Shown here piece after piece: positions 24,365 to 33,370 of a stretch of DNA of 64,000 bases. The translations under genes and the position numbers were made by a program. Below the pieces are notes generated by a model, which was not told the origin of the DNA, made no database searches, and worked only from the letters and a program-made list of their open reading frames with translations. Within the stretch, counting starts at the first letter, position 1, and each line of letters opens with the position of its first letter. Source of the DNA: Kineococcus rhizosphaerae (lineage in GTDB: Bacteria; Actinomycetota; Actinomycetes; Actinomycetales; Kineococcaceae); contig NZ_PVZF01000003.1 of the NCBI RefSeq assembly GCF_003002055.1, positions 248,001 through 312,000 on the forward strand, read 5' to 3'.

Positions 24365-25212
24365 GCCGCCACCCCCGCCGGGACGGCCCGGTCGACGAAG
24401 TCCCGCAGCACCCGTTGGAACTCCTCGCGCTCCTCGTTCTGGGGCGAGTGCCCGGAGTTCTCGAACACCACGAGCTCGGCGCCCGGCACCAGGCGGGCGA
24501 TGGTCTCCGAGGCGCTGACGGGCGTCACCCAGTCGTGGCGCCCGACGGTCACCAGGACGGGCACCCTCAGGTGCGGCAGGTCGGGTTTGAGGTCGTAGGT
24601 GGGGAAGTTCTCCTGGAAGCAGGCGTTGTGCGCCTCGTGCCGGTAGATCCCGGCCTCGACCGCGGCGGTCGAGCGCGCCTCGTCGTAGTCGGCGTCGTAC
24701 AGCGGGATGAGCTCGCGCCACAGTTCCTTCAGCTCGGCGTCGCTGCGCACGGTCCCGCCCCAGTACCGGTCGAAGTGCTCCCAGTCGATCGTGACGCGGG
24801 TCTGGTTCCGCGCGTTCTCGAACGCGAGTTCCAGGTTCGAGCCGTCGGCGGAGGTGTCGCGCAGGATCACGGCCTCGACGTGCTGCGGGTAGCGCACGGC
24901 GTGCTCGAGGGCGATGAAACCCCCGTAGGAACCCCCCGCCACGGTCACTCGCTCGGCCCCGGCCCACTGCCGCAGCCCGTCCACGTCCGCGGCCCACTGC
25001 TCGTGGGAGTAGGGGCCGACCCCTTCGCTGAGCCCGCAGCCGCGCGCGTCGAAGACGACGACGCGGAACCGGTCGGCCAGGGGCCCGAAGGTCGCGCGGG
25101 GTTCGGCCAGCGAGCCGATGCCCCCGCCGCCGTGGTGGGCGATGAGGACGGGCCCGTCCTCGGGGCCCAGCACCTCGACGTTCAGGCGCGCGCCGTTGAT
25201 GGTGACGTCCAC
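24361..25212 (-). CDS. Alpha/beta hydrolase, proline iminopeptidase-like
   Basis: 283 residues from GTG 25212 (GGAGAACC upstream). Oxyanion region HHGGGGIGS, nucleophile elbow GGSYGG (Ser95), acid in the VGRHDWVTP segment and catalytic His in NSGHSPQNE. The cap domain resembles prolyl iminopeptidases and amide hydrolases (the NFPTYDL region). Cytosolic. It lies between the DUF885 peptidase-like gene and the reductase in a peptide-degradation operon, so an aminopeptidase or amidase role fits. Confidence 0.85.
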   Translation of the reverse strand: MDVTINGARLNVEVLGPEDGPVLIAHHGGGGIGSLAEPRATFGPLADRFRVVVFDARGCGLSEGVGPYSHEQWAADVDGLRQWAGAERVTVAGGSYGGFIALEHAVRYPQHVEAVILRDTSADGSNLELAFENARNQTRVTIDWEHFDRYWGGTVRSDAELKELWRELIPLYDADYDEARSTAAVEAGIYRHEAHNACFQENFPTYDLKPDLPHLRVPVLVTVGRHDWVTPVSASETIARLVPGAELVVFENSGHSPQNEEREEFQRVLRDFVDRAVPAGVAA

Positions 25213-25220
25213 GGTTCTCC

Positions 25221-26945
25221 TCAGTTCGCAGCGGGGGCCGACGCGAGCGCGGCGGCGACGTGGCGCTCGACGACGTCGCCGAGCACGGTGAGCGGGACGG
25301 CCCCGGACGACAGGACCGCCCGGTGGAACTCGACGATCGAGAAGCGTTCCCCCAGAGCCTGTTCCGCGACCGCGCGCAACCGCAGGAGCTCGCGGCAGCC
25401 GATCATGTAGGCCAAGGCCTGACCGGGCCAGGCGATGTAGCGGTCGACCTCGCTCTCGACGTGCTCGCGGGTGGTCGCGGTGTTCGCGTACATGAACTCC
25501 ACGGCGCGTTCGCGGGTCCAGCCGAGGTGGTGGATCCCGGTGTCCACGACGAGCCGGCACGCGCGCAGAGCCCGGAACGACAGCATCCCGAGCCGGTCGA
25601 GGTCGCTGCTGAACAGGCCCATCTCGTCGGCCAGCTGCTCGGAGTACAAGCCCCAGCCCTCGTTGAAGCTGCACGCCTCGACGTCGAGGTGGCGCCGGTA
25701 GCGCGGGACGTCGAGCAGCTGCGCGGTGGCCAGCTGCAGGTGGTGGCCCGGGACCGCCTCGTGGAAGGACAGCGACTCGTACTCGTAGCGGAAGTGGCTC
25801 GGGGCGTCGGCGGCCAGCACGCAGTACGCGCCGGGGCGGCTGCCGTCGACCGCCGGCGGCCGGTAGTAGCCCAGCGCGCTGCCGGCCGCGTCGACCGGGT
25901 TGATCTCCTCGATCGCGCAGTCGGGGATCGGCAGGTCCGGGAACCACGCGTCGCGGGCGGCCTGCGCCCGGGCGAGGGCGGCGTGCGCGACGGCGAGGAT
26001 CTCCTCGCTCGTGTCGAACCGCAGCGCGGGGTCGGCGCGCAGGCGCTCGGCGATCCGGGCGAACTCGGTCTCCCCCAGCGCCCGGGACCCGACCGCGCTC
26101 CACTCGGCGCGCATCTCCTCCAGGACGTCGAGGCCGGTGCGGTGGATCTGCTCGGGGGTCAGGTCGGTGGTGGTGTGGCGGCGCACGGCGGCCGCGTACG
26201 CCGCCCGCCCGCCCGGCACGGCGTGGATCCCCACGTCCTCGCCCTCGCGCCCCAGCGGCAGGAGCTCGGTGCGCAGCCGGTCGGCCAGCGCGCGCAGCGC
26301 GGGGTGGACCTCCTCGCGCACCACGCGGGTGGCCTCCTCCAGCGTGGCGGGGTCGTCCGCGGCCCGGGCCGGGGCGAGCAGGGCGTCGGCCTCGACGGGC
26401 AGGGCGAGGTGCCCCTCGAGCTGCTCGATCGCGTGCTGCACCCCCAGGCGGGTGGGCCGGCGGCCGGCGGCGGCCTCCTGCGCGTACCGGTCCCCGAGGG
26501 CGGTGAAGAACCCCGGCAGCCCGGCCAGCCGGGTCAGGTAGCGCTGCCGGCCCGCCGCGTCGGTGGCCGACATCGCCGGGACGGCCTGGAAGACCAGGCC
26601 CTGGCGGCTGACGTACCCCTTGGCCGAGGCGTTGGCCGCCCACAGGGAGTGCTCGGCGTCCTGCGCGGCGCCGCGGGCCAGGGCCACGAGCACCCCGCGG
26701 TCGACCAGCTCCTCCTCGTCCAGCCCGGCGGGGTCGACGGCCTCGGCGGCGCGGGCCACCTCCTCCAGCTCGGCGGCCGCCCGCTCGCTCGCCGCCCGCG
26801 ACGGGTCGCCGGGCAGGTGGTCGAACTCGCTGAGGCCGAGCAGGGTCGCGTTGTACGGGTCGTAGGTGTGCTGGGCCTGGAAGTAGCGCTCGCCGAGCGC
26901 GGCGAGCTGCTGCGCGGGCGTGCCGGCAGGGGTTGTCGTCGTCAC
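25221..26945 (-). CDS. DUF885 family protein, predicted zinc carboxypeptidase-like
   Basis: 574 residues. The DUF885 signature with a zinc motif is clear: SFHEAVPGHHLQ (HExxxGH), followed by CSFNEGWGLYSEQLADEMG and the IGCRELLRLR segment near the C-terminus. Family members are M3/M32-like helical metalloproteins, probably peptidases; no signal peptide here, so cytoplasmic. The setting among an oligopeptide importer, a D-aminopeptidase and an isoaspartyl peptidase supports a peptidase role. Confidence 0.85.
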   Translation of the reverse strand: MTTTTPAGTPAQQLAALGERYFQAQHTYDPYNATLLGLSEFDHLPGDPSRAASERAAAELEEVARAAEAVDPAGLDEEELVDRGVLVALARGAAQDAEHSLWAANASAKGYVSRQGLVFQAVPAMSATDAAGRQRYLTRLAGLPGFFTALGDRYAQEAAAGRRPTRLGVQHAIEQLEGHLALPVEADALLAPARAADDPATLEEATRVVREEVHPALRALADRLRTELLPLGREGEDVGIHAVPGGRAAYAAAVRRHTTTDLTPEQIHRTGLDVLEEMRAEWSAVGSRALGETEFARIAERLRADPALRFDTSEEILAVAHAALARAQAARDAWFPDLPIPDCAIEEINPVDAAGSALGYYRPPAVDGSRPGAYCVLAADAPSHFRYEYESLSFHEAVPGHHLQLATAQLLDVPRYRRHLDVEACSFNEGWGLYSEQLADEMGLFSSDLDRLGMLSFRALRACRLVVDTGIHHLGWTRERAVEFMYANTATTREHVESEVDRYIAWPGQALAYMIGCRELLRLRAVAEQALGERFSIVEFHRAVLSSGAVPLTVLGDVVERHVAAALASAPAAN

Positions 26946-26969
26946 GTGGTTCCGTCCTCGCTGGGCCCC

Positions 26970-27668
26970 TCAGAAGAGGGAGTGCCCGCCGTCGATGGAG
27001 AGGGTCTGGCCGCTGACCCAGGAGGCCTCCGGGTCGGCGAAGAACAGGACGCCGCGGGCGATGTCGTCCGGGGTCCCGGTGCGGCGCACGGCGATCCGTT
27101 CCAGGAGCGCCTGCTGCCCGGCCGGGCCGTAGGCGTCCCACTGCGCCTGCGTGGTGGGGTTGGACAGCACGAACCCCGGGGCGATGCAGTTGGCTGTGAT
27201 CCCGAAGGGACCGAGTTCGTGGGCCATCTGCCGGGTGAACCCGATCTGCGCGGCCTTGGCGGTCGTGTAGGCCTGGACGCCGGTGAGGCTGACGCTGCGC
27301 CCGGCGCCGGAGGAGATGGTGACGATGCGCCCGAAGCGGCGGCGCTTCATCGACCGGACCGCGGCCCGGGTGCAGTTGCGCATCGTCACGACGTTGGCCC
27401 GCACGACCGCGTCCCACGCCTCGTCGGTGAGCTCGTCGACCGGCGTGTGGGTCTGGCCGACGACCCCGCCGGCGCAGTTGACGAGGACGTCGACGTCCCC
27501 GACGGCGGCGAAGAAGTCCTCGACCCGCGCGGTGTCCGCGAGGTCGACCTCGTCGCGGTCGACGCCCCGCACCGTGGCGCCGGCCTCCCGCAGCCGCTCG
27601 GCGATCGCCCGGCCGATGCCCTGGGCCGTGCCGGTCACGACGGCGGTGCGTCCCCTCAGGTCTGTCAC
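26970..27668 (-). CDS. Short-chain dehydrogenase/reductase (SDR)
   Basis: 232 residues from GTG 27668, overlapping the RpiR stop by four bases. Classical SDR: cofactor loop TGTAQGIG, NCAGG, catalytic Ser in TISSGAG and Tyr/Lys in YTTAKAA, C-terminal GQTLSIDGG. An Asp (GVDRDE) after the second strand suggests NAD rather than NADP. Substrate unknown; it is part of the peptide-catabolism cluster. Confidence 0.85.
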   Translation of the reverse strand: MTDLRGRTAVVTGTAQGIGRAIAERLREAGATVRGVDRDEVDLADTARVEDFFAAVGDVDVLVNCAGGVVGQTHTPVDELTDEAWDAVVRANVVTMRNCTRAAVRSMKRRRFGRIVTISSGAGRSVSLTGVQAYTTAKAAQIGFTRQMAHELGPFGITANCIAPGFVLSNPTTQAQWDAYGPAGQQALLERIAVRRTGTPDDIARGVLFFADPEASWVSGQTLSIDGGHSLF

Positions 27669-28564
27669 GTGCGCTCCTCGGCGGGTCCGGTGCTGGGTCG
27701 GGGTGCCGGGTCGGGTGCCCCCCGGTGGGCGCGGGCGATCTGCACCGTGTCCTCCCACTGCTTCATGCGCTCGATGCCCCGGCTGCCGGTGGCGAGCAGG
27801 ACGGCCTCGACGAGGGCCTCGACGAGCGCGATCGTGCCCACCACCGAGTCGAAGGGCAGACCGTCCACCGGGACCGGGAGCACCACGTCGGCGCTCTCGG
27901 TGGCCGGCGACAGGCCCTGGTCGGTGATGACGACGACCTTGGCCCCGCGGCCCTTGGCGATGGCGGCGGCCTGCTTGGCGGTCAGCTCGTAGCGGCGGAA
28001 GTCGAAGACCACCGCCACCGACCCCGGGCACAGCCGCAGGAGCTTGCCGATGTCGTGGCCCACCGGCTGCTCCACGAAGTCCACGCAGGGGATCACCTGG
28101 TCGAGCTGCGTGGCCAGGAGCTCGGCGGAGAAGCGGCTGAAGTAGCCGCCCATGACCGCGACCTGCTTGGCCCGCCCCGCCAGGGCCTCGACGGCGCGGT
28201 CGAACTCGCTGGGCGGCACGGACGCGGCCAGCTGCTCCACGAGCCCGACCCGTTCCGCGATCGCCGCCTGCAGCACGGGCCGTTCGGCGTGCTCGCGGGC
28301 GCCCTGCTGGGTGCGGCTGACCGGGCTGCTCATGCGGTGCGTGACCTCCTCGCGCAGCCGCCGCTGGAAGTCGGGGTAGCCCCCGATGCCCAGGCGCGTC
28401 ACCAGGCGCAGGACGGTGGGCGTGCTCGTGCCCGCCGCCTTCGCCACGGCCGCCGCGCTCTCCAGCCCCGCGCTGGGCCAGGAGGCCAGGAGGACGCGGG
28501 CCACCTTCTTCTCGGCGGGGCTCAGCTCGCCCATGCGGGCGAAGATCTCCTCGTCGATGGTCAT
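27665..28564 (-). CDS. MurR/RpiR family transcriptional regulator
   Basis: 299 residues. N-terminal RpiR helix-turn-helix (LSPAEKKVARVLLA, then KAAGTSTPTVLRLVTRLGIGGYPDFQ) and a C-terminal SIS domain (VAVMGGYFSRF, then VVITDQGLSPATESAD). SIS domains bind phosphosugars such as MurNAc-6-phosphate, or related ligands. Placed inside the importer/peptidase cluster and transcribed with it, so it likely autoregulates. Cell-wall-derived muropeptides would fit both a SIS sensor and the D-aminopeptidase (inference). Confidence 0.9.
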   Translation of the reverse strand: MTIDEEIFARMGELSPAEKKVARVLLASWPSAGLESAAAVAKAAGTSTPTVLRLVTRLGIGGYPDFQRRLREEVTHRMSSPVSRTQQGAREHAERPVLQAAIAERVGLVEQLAASVPPSEFDRAVEALAGRAKQVAVMGGYFSRFSAELLATQLDQVIPCVDFVEQPVGHDIGKLLRLCPGSVAVVFDFRRYELTAKQAAAIAKGRGAKVVVITDQGLSPATESADVVLPVPVDGLPFDSVVGTIALVEALVEAVLLATGSRGIERMKQWEDTVQIARAHRGAPDPAPRPSTGPAEERT

Positions 28565-28598
28565 GGTGCTACCTCCCTGACGTGCACGCCGCCCCCGC

Positions 28599-29555
28599 TC
28601 AGGTCAGCAGGACGAGTCCGTCCTGCCCCTCGAAGGCGGCGAACATGGTGGGCGAGTTGTGGGCGGCGACGACGCTACCGTCGGGGGCGACCGCGACGAG
28701 GCCGCCGCTGGCCCCCTTGGCCGTCAGCTCGGCGTGGACCGTGGCGCGCACGGCGTCCGGCAGGGACGAACCGAGGTAGCGCATCCGGGCGGCGATGTCG
28801 TAGGACACGACGCCGCGGATGAAGGCCTCCCCCTCGCCCGTGCAGGACACCGCCAGGGAGTCGCCGCGCGCGTACGTCCCGGCGCCGATGACGGGGCTGT
28901 CCCCGACCCGGCCGGCGCTCTGCGCGGCCATGCCGCCCGTCGAGGTGGCCGCGGCGACCCGGCCGGCGCGGTCGCGGGCGACGGCGCCGACCGTGCCGTG
29001 CCGGGGCGCGGCCAGGCGCAGGGCGTGGATGCGCTCGAGCTGCTCGCGGCGGGCCTGGGTGACGAAGTACTCCTGCTCGCGCACCTCCAGGTCCCAGCCG
29101 GTGGCGAGGTCGCGGGAGGGGTCGACGAGCAGCAGGTGCGTGCTGTTGTCCAGGACGGCGCGCGCGAGCCGGACCGGGTTCTTCGCGTGGCGGGAGACCG
29201 CCACGGCCCCGGCGCGCCCGTCGTCGTCCATGACGGCCGCGTCGTGCTCGACGGTCCCGTCGGCGGCCAGGGCCGCGCCGCGGCCGGCGTTGAACAGGGG
29301 GTCGTCCTCGAGCTGCTCGACGGCGGCGCAGACGGCGTCGAGCGCCGTCCCGCCGTCGGCCAGCACGGCGCGCCCGGCCCCGTGCGCCCGGCGCAGCCCG
29401 GCCTCGAACGACTCGCGGCGTTCGGCGGACAGCTCCTCGATCCGGCCGCCGGCACCGCCGTGCAGGGCGAGGCTGAAGGGACCGACCGCGGGCACCGACC
29501 ACATCCGGGTCTCGCCCGGGCGGGCCACGGACTCCTCGTCACGCGTGTCGCGCAT
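28599..29555 (-). CDS. Isoaspartyl peptidase/L-asparaginase (Ntn-hydrolase, plant type)
   Basis: 318 residues from ATG 29553-29555, sharing one base with the M55 gene stop (TGATG). Family marks: LALHGGAGG, FNAGRGAAL, and the self-cleavage site before Thr188 in HGTVGAVA, followed by the TSTGGM loop and SCTGEGEAFIR. It autocleaves into two chains and removes isoaspartyl residues from dipeptides or hydrolyses asparagine. No export signal. Its place right after the M55 aminopeptidase argues for handling damaged or non-standard peptides. Confidence 0.93.
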   Translation of the reverse strand: MRDTRDEESVARPGETRMWSVPAVGPFSLALHGGAGGRIEELSAERRESFEAGLRRAHGAGRAVLADGGTALDAVCAAVEQLEDDPLFNAGRGAALAADGTVEHDAAVMDDDGRAGAVAVSRHAKNPVRLARAVLDNSTHLLLVDPSRDLATGWDLEVREQEYFVTQARREQLERIHALRLAAPRHGTVGAVARDRAGRVAAATSTGGMAAQSAGRVGDSPVIGAGTYARGDSLAVSCTGEGEAFIRGVVSYDIAARMRYLGSSLPDAVRATVHAELTAKGASGGLVAVAPDGSVVAAHNSPTMFAAFEGQDGLVLLT

Positions 29556-30388
29556 CAGCGGCCACCCGCCTGACGGGTGATGTAGTTCACCGCGACGAAC
29601 GAGCGGAACACGCCCAGCAGGTCCTCGCCCTCGATCCGCACCTCGCGGACGCCGGTGCGTTCGGCCCCGCGGGCCCAGGTGGCGACGTCGGCCATGTCGG
29701 CGGTCTGCACGTCCAGGTCCAGGACGGCGGGGCGCTCGACGCGCGGCAGCTGCACGCGACCGGCGGCGACCCGGCGCACGGCCTCCTCCGCGCCGGCGCG
29801 GATGAGGCGGCAGGACTCGCTCGGGTGCAGGTTCAGGGCGCTGGCCCGGGTGACGGACCGCTTCGTGACGACGTTCACCGCACCCTCGGCGAAGGGCGCG
29901 GTCTCCTCCCACGTCACCTCGTCCCCGGACACGAACGCGATGGGGACGCCGTAGTGGTCGGCGACGAGGGCGTTGATGCCGCTCTCGCCCACGGGACGGC
30001 CGTTGAGCCGGGCCCCGGAGAACACCTCGGGGTTGTAGGTGTGCGACATCGTCGAGGCCTCCCCCGAGATCGACCCGTGGTAGCCGACGAAGAACGCGGC
30101 GTCGACGGTCTCGTCGAGCCCCTGCATCATGTACATCGGCTTGTGCCGGCCGGACAGGTACTTCGCCTCCCCGGCGACGAGCCGGGGGTCGAGGTTCGCC
30201 ATCCGGCTGTGGGAGTCGTTGAGGACGACCTCGGTGGCCCCACCGGCGATCGCCCCCTCTACGGCGGCGTTCACCTCGGCCTGCAGCAGTTCACAGCCCA
30301 GCGCGTACCCGGGGCTGCCGGGGCGGCACTGGTCCCAGTCGACGATCCCGGCCACCCCCTCCATGTCCAGCGACATCCAGACCTTCAC
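29555..30388 (-). CDS. M55 family D-aminopeptidase (DppA type)
   Basis: 277 residues from GTG 30388. Metal ligands match Bacillus subtilis DppA almost residue for residue: Asp8 and Glu10 in SLDMEG, His60 in NDSH, His104 in VGYHG, and a Glu in RPVGES. These zinc enzymes form decamers and release D-alanine and other D-residues from the N-terminus of peptides. Translationally coupled to the ATPase gene of a dipeptide-type importer, as in the Bacillus dpp operon. Cytosolic. Confidence 0.93.
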   Translation of the reverse strand: MKVWMSLDMEGVAGIVDWDQCRPGSPGYALGCELLQAEVNAAVEGAIAGGATEVVLNDSHSRMANLDPRLVAGEAKYLSGRHKPMYMMQGLDETVDAAFFVGYHGSISGEASTMSHTYNPEVFSGARLNGRPVGESGINALVADHYGVPIAFVSGDEVTWEETAPFAEGAVNVVTKRSVTRASALNLHPSESCRLIRAGAEEAVRRVAAGRVQLPRVERPAVLDLDVQTADMADVATWARGAERTGVREVRIEGEDLLGVFRSFVAVNYITRQAGGR

Positions 30389-31488
30389 GGTGCGGTGCTC
30401 CTCGTGTGCGTGGGTTCTTCGGGGAGTTCTTCGAGCAGTTCCTCCCGGACGTCGGCCCGGTCGATGCTCGACGCGGGGTCCGGGGAGGACTGGAACGGGG
30501 GGAGGTCCGCCGCGCGCAGGCACGCGCTGAGGTGCCCGGCCGCGACGGTCTCCAGGGCGGGGTCGACGCTGCGGCAGGCGTCGACGGCGTACGGGCAGCG
30601 GGGGTTGAACCGGCACCCGGCCGGGACGTCGTAGGGGCTGGGCGGTTCCCCCTCGAGGACGAACTCCTCGTTGACGCTGCCCGCCCGCATCCGGGGGATG
30701 GAGTCGACGAGGGCGCGGGTGTAGGGGTGGCGGGGGTTGGCGAACAGCTCGCCGGTCTCGGCGACCTCCACGATGCGCCCCAGGTACATCACCGCGACCC
30801 GCTGGCTCAGGTGCTGCACGACGGCGAGGTTGTGGGCGATGAACAGGACGCTCAGCCCGAGGTCGCGCTGCAACCGGGCGAACAGGTCGAGGATCGTGGC
30901 CTGCACGGACACGTCGAGCGCGGAGACCGGTTCGTCGGCGATGAGCACGTCGGGCCGCACGGCCAGCGCGCGGGCGATGGCCAGCCGCTGCCGCTGCCCG
31001 CCGGAGAACTGGCTGGGGTAGGCGTCGAGGGCGTCCTCCTCCAGCCCCACGAGGTTCAGCAGCCGGACGCTCTCGGCCCGCACCTGCGAGCGGGGCACGA
31101 CGCGGTGCAGCAGGAGCAGTTCTCGCAGCATCGAGGCCACGGAGATGCGGGGGTTCAGGGAGGAGTAGGGGTCCTGGAACACCATCTGGATCCGGCGGCT
31201 CGCGTCCTTGCCGCGGCTCGCCGGGACGGGTTCGCCGTCGTGCTCGAGGGACCCCGCGCTCGGGCTGGTGCTGCCGACGAGCACCTTGGCCAGGGTGGAC
31301 TTGCCCGAGCCGGACTCCCCGACCAGCGCGAGGACCTCGCCCCGGCGCAGTTCCAGGTCGACCCCGTCGAGGGCCCGCAGGTCCGCGCGGGAGTCGGTGC
31401 GCGTCACGCGTGCCGCCAGCGAGGGCCGCGACCGGTACGTCTTGGTGATGCCCGCGGCCCGCAGGACCGGGGTCGTCGTCCCGTTCAC
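30385..31488 (-). CDS. Peptide ABC importer ATPase, DppF/OppF type
   Basis: 367 residues from GTG 31488. Walker A GESGSGKST, Q-loop VFQDPYSSLNPR, signature FSGGQRQRL, Walker B VLIADEPVSALD, switch HN in FIAHNL (the Opp-type HN instead of HD). The C-terminal oligopeptide-ABC domain has the four-Cys cluster (CRFNPRCPYAVDAC and a later Cys) that often holds an iron-sulfur centre. Forms the ATPase pair with the gene at 31485-32483. An extra acidic tail of ~25 residues ends the protein. Confidence 0.92.
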   Translation of the reverse strand: MNGTTTPVLRAAGITKTYRSRPSLAARVTRTDSRADLRALDGVDLELRRGEVLALVGESGSGKSTLAKVLVGSTSPSAGSLEHDGEPVPASRGKDASRRIQMVFQDPYSSLNPRISVASMLRELLLLHRVVPRSQVRAESVRLLNLVGLEEDALDAYPSQFSGGQRQRLAIARALAVRPDVLIADEPVSALDVSVQATILDLFARLQRDLGLSVLFIAHNLAVVQHLSQRVAVMYLGRIVEVAETGELFANPRHPYTRALVDSIPRMRAGSVNEEFVLEGEPPSPYDVPAGCRFNPRCPYAVDACRSVDPALETVAAGHLSACLRAADLPPFQSSPDPASSIDRADVREELLEELPEEPTHTRSTAP

Positions 31489-32483
31489 GCGGGGGCTCCT
31501 TCGAAGATGCGGGCGGACTCGACGCACGCCGCGTCGTGCCCGGGGGCGACGGTCTCGCGCGGGGGCACAGCGGTGGTGCAGGCGTCCACGACGAACCCGC
31601 AGCGGGGGGCGAACGGGCAGCCCGGGGGCCGGGAGGTCAGGTTCGGGGGGAAACCGGGGATGGGGACGAGGCGGCGGTCGGGCTGGTCGAAGTCCGGGGC
31701 GGAGTCCAGCAGCCCCTTCGTGTAGGGGTGCCGCGGGTCGGCGAGCACGTCGCGCACCGTCCCGGACTCCACGACGTGGCCGGAGTACATGACGGCCACG
31801 TCCGAGCAGGTCTGGTTCACGACGGCCAGGTCGTGGGTGACGAAGGCCAGCGCGGTGCCGGTGTCGTCGCACAGGCCTTCGAGGAGCTTGAGGACCTGGT
31901 GCTGGACGGTGACGTCGAGCGCCGTCGTCGGCTCGTCGCACAGCAGCAGCCGGGGCCGGCAGGACACCGCCATGGCGATCATGATGCGCTGGCGCAGACC
32001 GCCGGAGAGTTCGTGCGGGTAGGCGCGCGCCCGCCGGCCCGGGTCCGGGATCCCGGTCCTGGCCATCGTCTCCACGGCCAGCTGCGCGGCGTCGGCCTTG
32101 GACAGCCCGAGGTGGCGCCGGGGTCCCTCGGCGATCTGGTCCCCGACCCGCACGACCGGGTTCAGCGCGGTCATGGGTTCCTGGAAGACCATCGCGATCT
32201 CGGGGCCCATGAGGTGCCGGCGCTGCGCGGCGGGCATCCCGACGAGTTCGCGGCCGTCGTAGACGATGCTGCCGGAGAGCACCTCCACGCCCCGGGGCAG
32301 CAACCCGGCGATCGCGCGCAGGGTGAGCGACTTGCCGGACCCGGACTCGCCGACGATGCCGAACCGCTCCCCCGCGGCGATGTCCAGGCTGAGGTCCTCG
32401 ACGATGCGGGTGTCGGGGCGGCCGCGGCGGCGCACGCCGAGGGTGAGGTCGCGGACGCTGAGCAGGGAAGCGGCCACGGTCAC
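31485..32483 (-). CDS. Peptide ABC importer ATPase, DppD/OppD type
   Basis: 332 residues from GTG 32483. Walker A GESGSGKSL, Q-loop VFQEPMTALNP, signature LSGGLRQRI, Walker B LLLCDEPTTALD, switch THDLAVV. C-terminal Cys motif (CPFAPRCGFVVDAC). Second ATPase of the heterodimer; GTGA overlaps on both sides bind it to the permease and to the partner ATPase. Confidence 0.92.
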   Translation of the reverse strand: MTVAASLLSVRDLTLGVRRRGRPDTRIVEDLSLDIAAGERFGIVGESGSGKSLTLRAIAGLLPRGVEVLSGSIVYDGRELVGMPAAQRRHLMGPEIAMVFQEPMTALNPVVRVGDQIAEGPRRHLGLSKADAAQLAVETMARTGIPDPGRRARAYPHELSGGLRQRIMIAMAVSCRPRLLLCDEPTTALDVTVQHQVLKLLEGLCDDTGTALAFVTHDLAVVNQTCSDVAVMYSGHVVESGTVRDVLADPRHPYTKGLLDSAPDFDQPDRRLVPIPGFPPNLTSRPPGCPFAPRCGFVVDACTTAVPPRETVAPGHDAACVESARIFEGAPA

Positions 32484-33370
32484 TTCCTCCTCTCGGGGTT
32501 CAGGAGGTCGGAGATCCCGTCGCCGAGCCAGGACAGGCCCAGGCTCGTGACGACGACGACGAGACCGGGGATGGTGGCCTGCTGCCACTGGGTGGTGATG
32601 AACTCCTGGCCGTCGTTGATCATCGATCCCCACTCGGCGGTGGGCGGGGCGATGCCGAGCCCGAGGTACCCGAGGGTGACGATCGCCATGATGTCCATGA
32701 CGATGTCGCTCATCCCGTAGATGACGGCCTGCGACAGCACGTTCGGCCCGATGTGGCGGACCAGGATCCGCGCGTGCGACATCCCGCCGAGGCGGGCCGC
32801 GACGACGTAGTCCTGCTCCTTGGCGACCAGCACCTCGCCGCGCACGATCTTGGCGTAGGAGACCCACGACACGGCGGCGATGGCGATGTAGATGCTGAAC
32901 TCGCCGGAGCCGAAGACGAACACGAGGACGATGACCATCACGTAGAACGGGAAGGCGAAGAACACGTCGACGACGCGCATCAGCACGGTGTCGAGCCAGC
33001 CCCCGGCGTAGCCCGCGATCCCGCCGACGACGGTGCCGACGACGAACGGGATGAGGACGGCCAGGAACCCGACGCGCAGGTCGACCCGCGCGCCCCAGAT
33101 CAGCCGGGACAGCACGTCGCGGCCGTACTTGTCGGTGCCCAGCGGGTGGGTGCCCGACGGGGACTGCAACGCGTTCGCGAGGTCCTGCTTCACGGGGTCG
33201 AAGGGGGCGAGGACCGGGGCCAGGACCGCCACGAGGACGAGGAGGCCGACGATGACGCCGCCGGCGACGAGGCTGCCGTTGCGGTACCAGGGCCGCAGGG
33301 ACCGCGAGCGCGGGCGGGCGGCCCGCCGGCGCGCGCTGCGTTCGACGAGGAGCGCGGTGGGGGTGCTCAT
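32480..33370 (-). CDS. Peptide ABC importer permease, DppC type
   Basis: 296 residues from ATG 33370 (ATGA overlap with the upstream permease). N-terminal OppC_N segment, then about six membrane spans and the EAA-type loop AARLGGMSHARILVRHIGPN. TDKYGRDVLSRLIWG is the standard DppC/OppC periplasmic motif. Inner-membrane channel partner of the gene at 33367. Confidence 0.92.
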   Translation of the reverse strand: MSTPTALLVERSARRRAARPRSRSLRPWYRNGSLVAGGVIVGLLVLVAVLAPVLAPFDPVKQDLANALQSPSGTHPLGTDKYGRDVLSRLIWGARVDLRVGFLAVLIPFVVGTVVGGIAGYAGGWLDTVLMRVVDVFFAFPFYVMVIVLVFVFGSGEFSIYIAIAAVSWVSYAKIVRGEVLVAKEQDYVVAARLGGMSHARILVRHIGPNVLSQAVIYGMSDIVMDIMAIVTLGYLGLGIAPPTAEWGSMINDGQEFITTQWQQATIPGLVVVVTSLGLSWLGDGISDLLNPERRK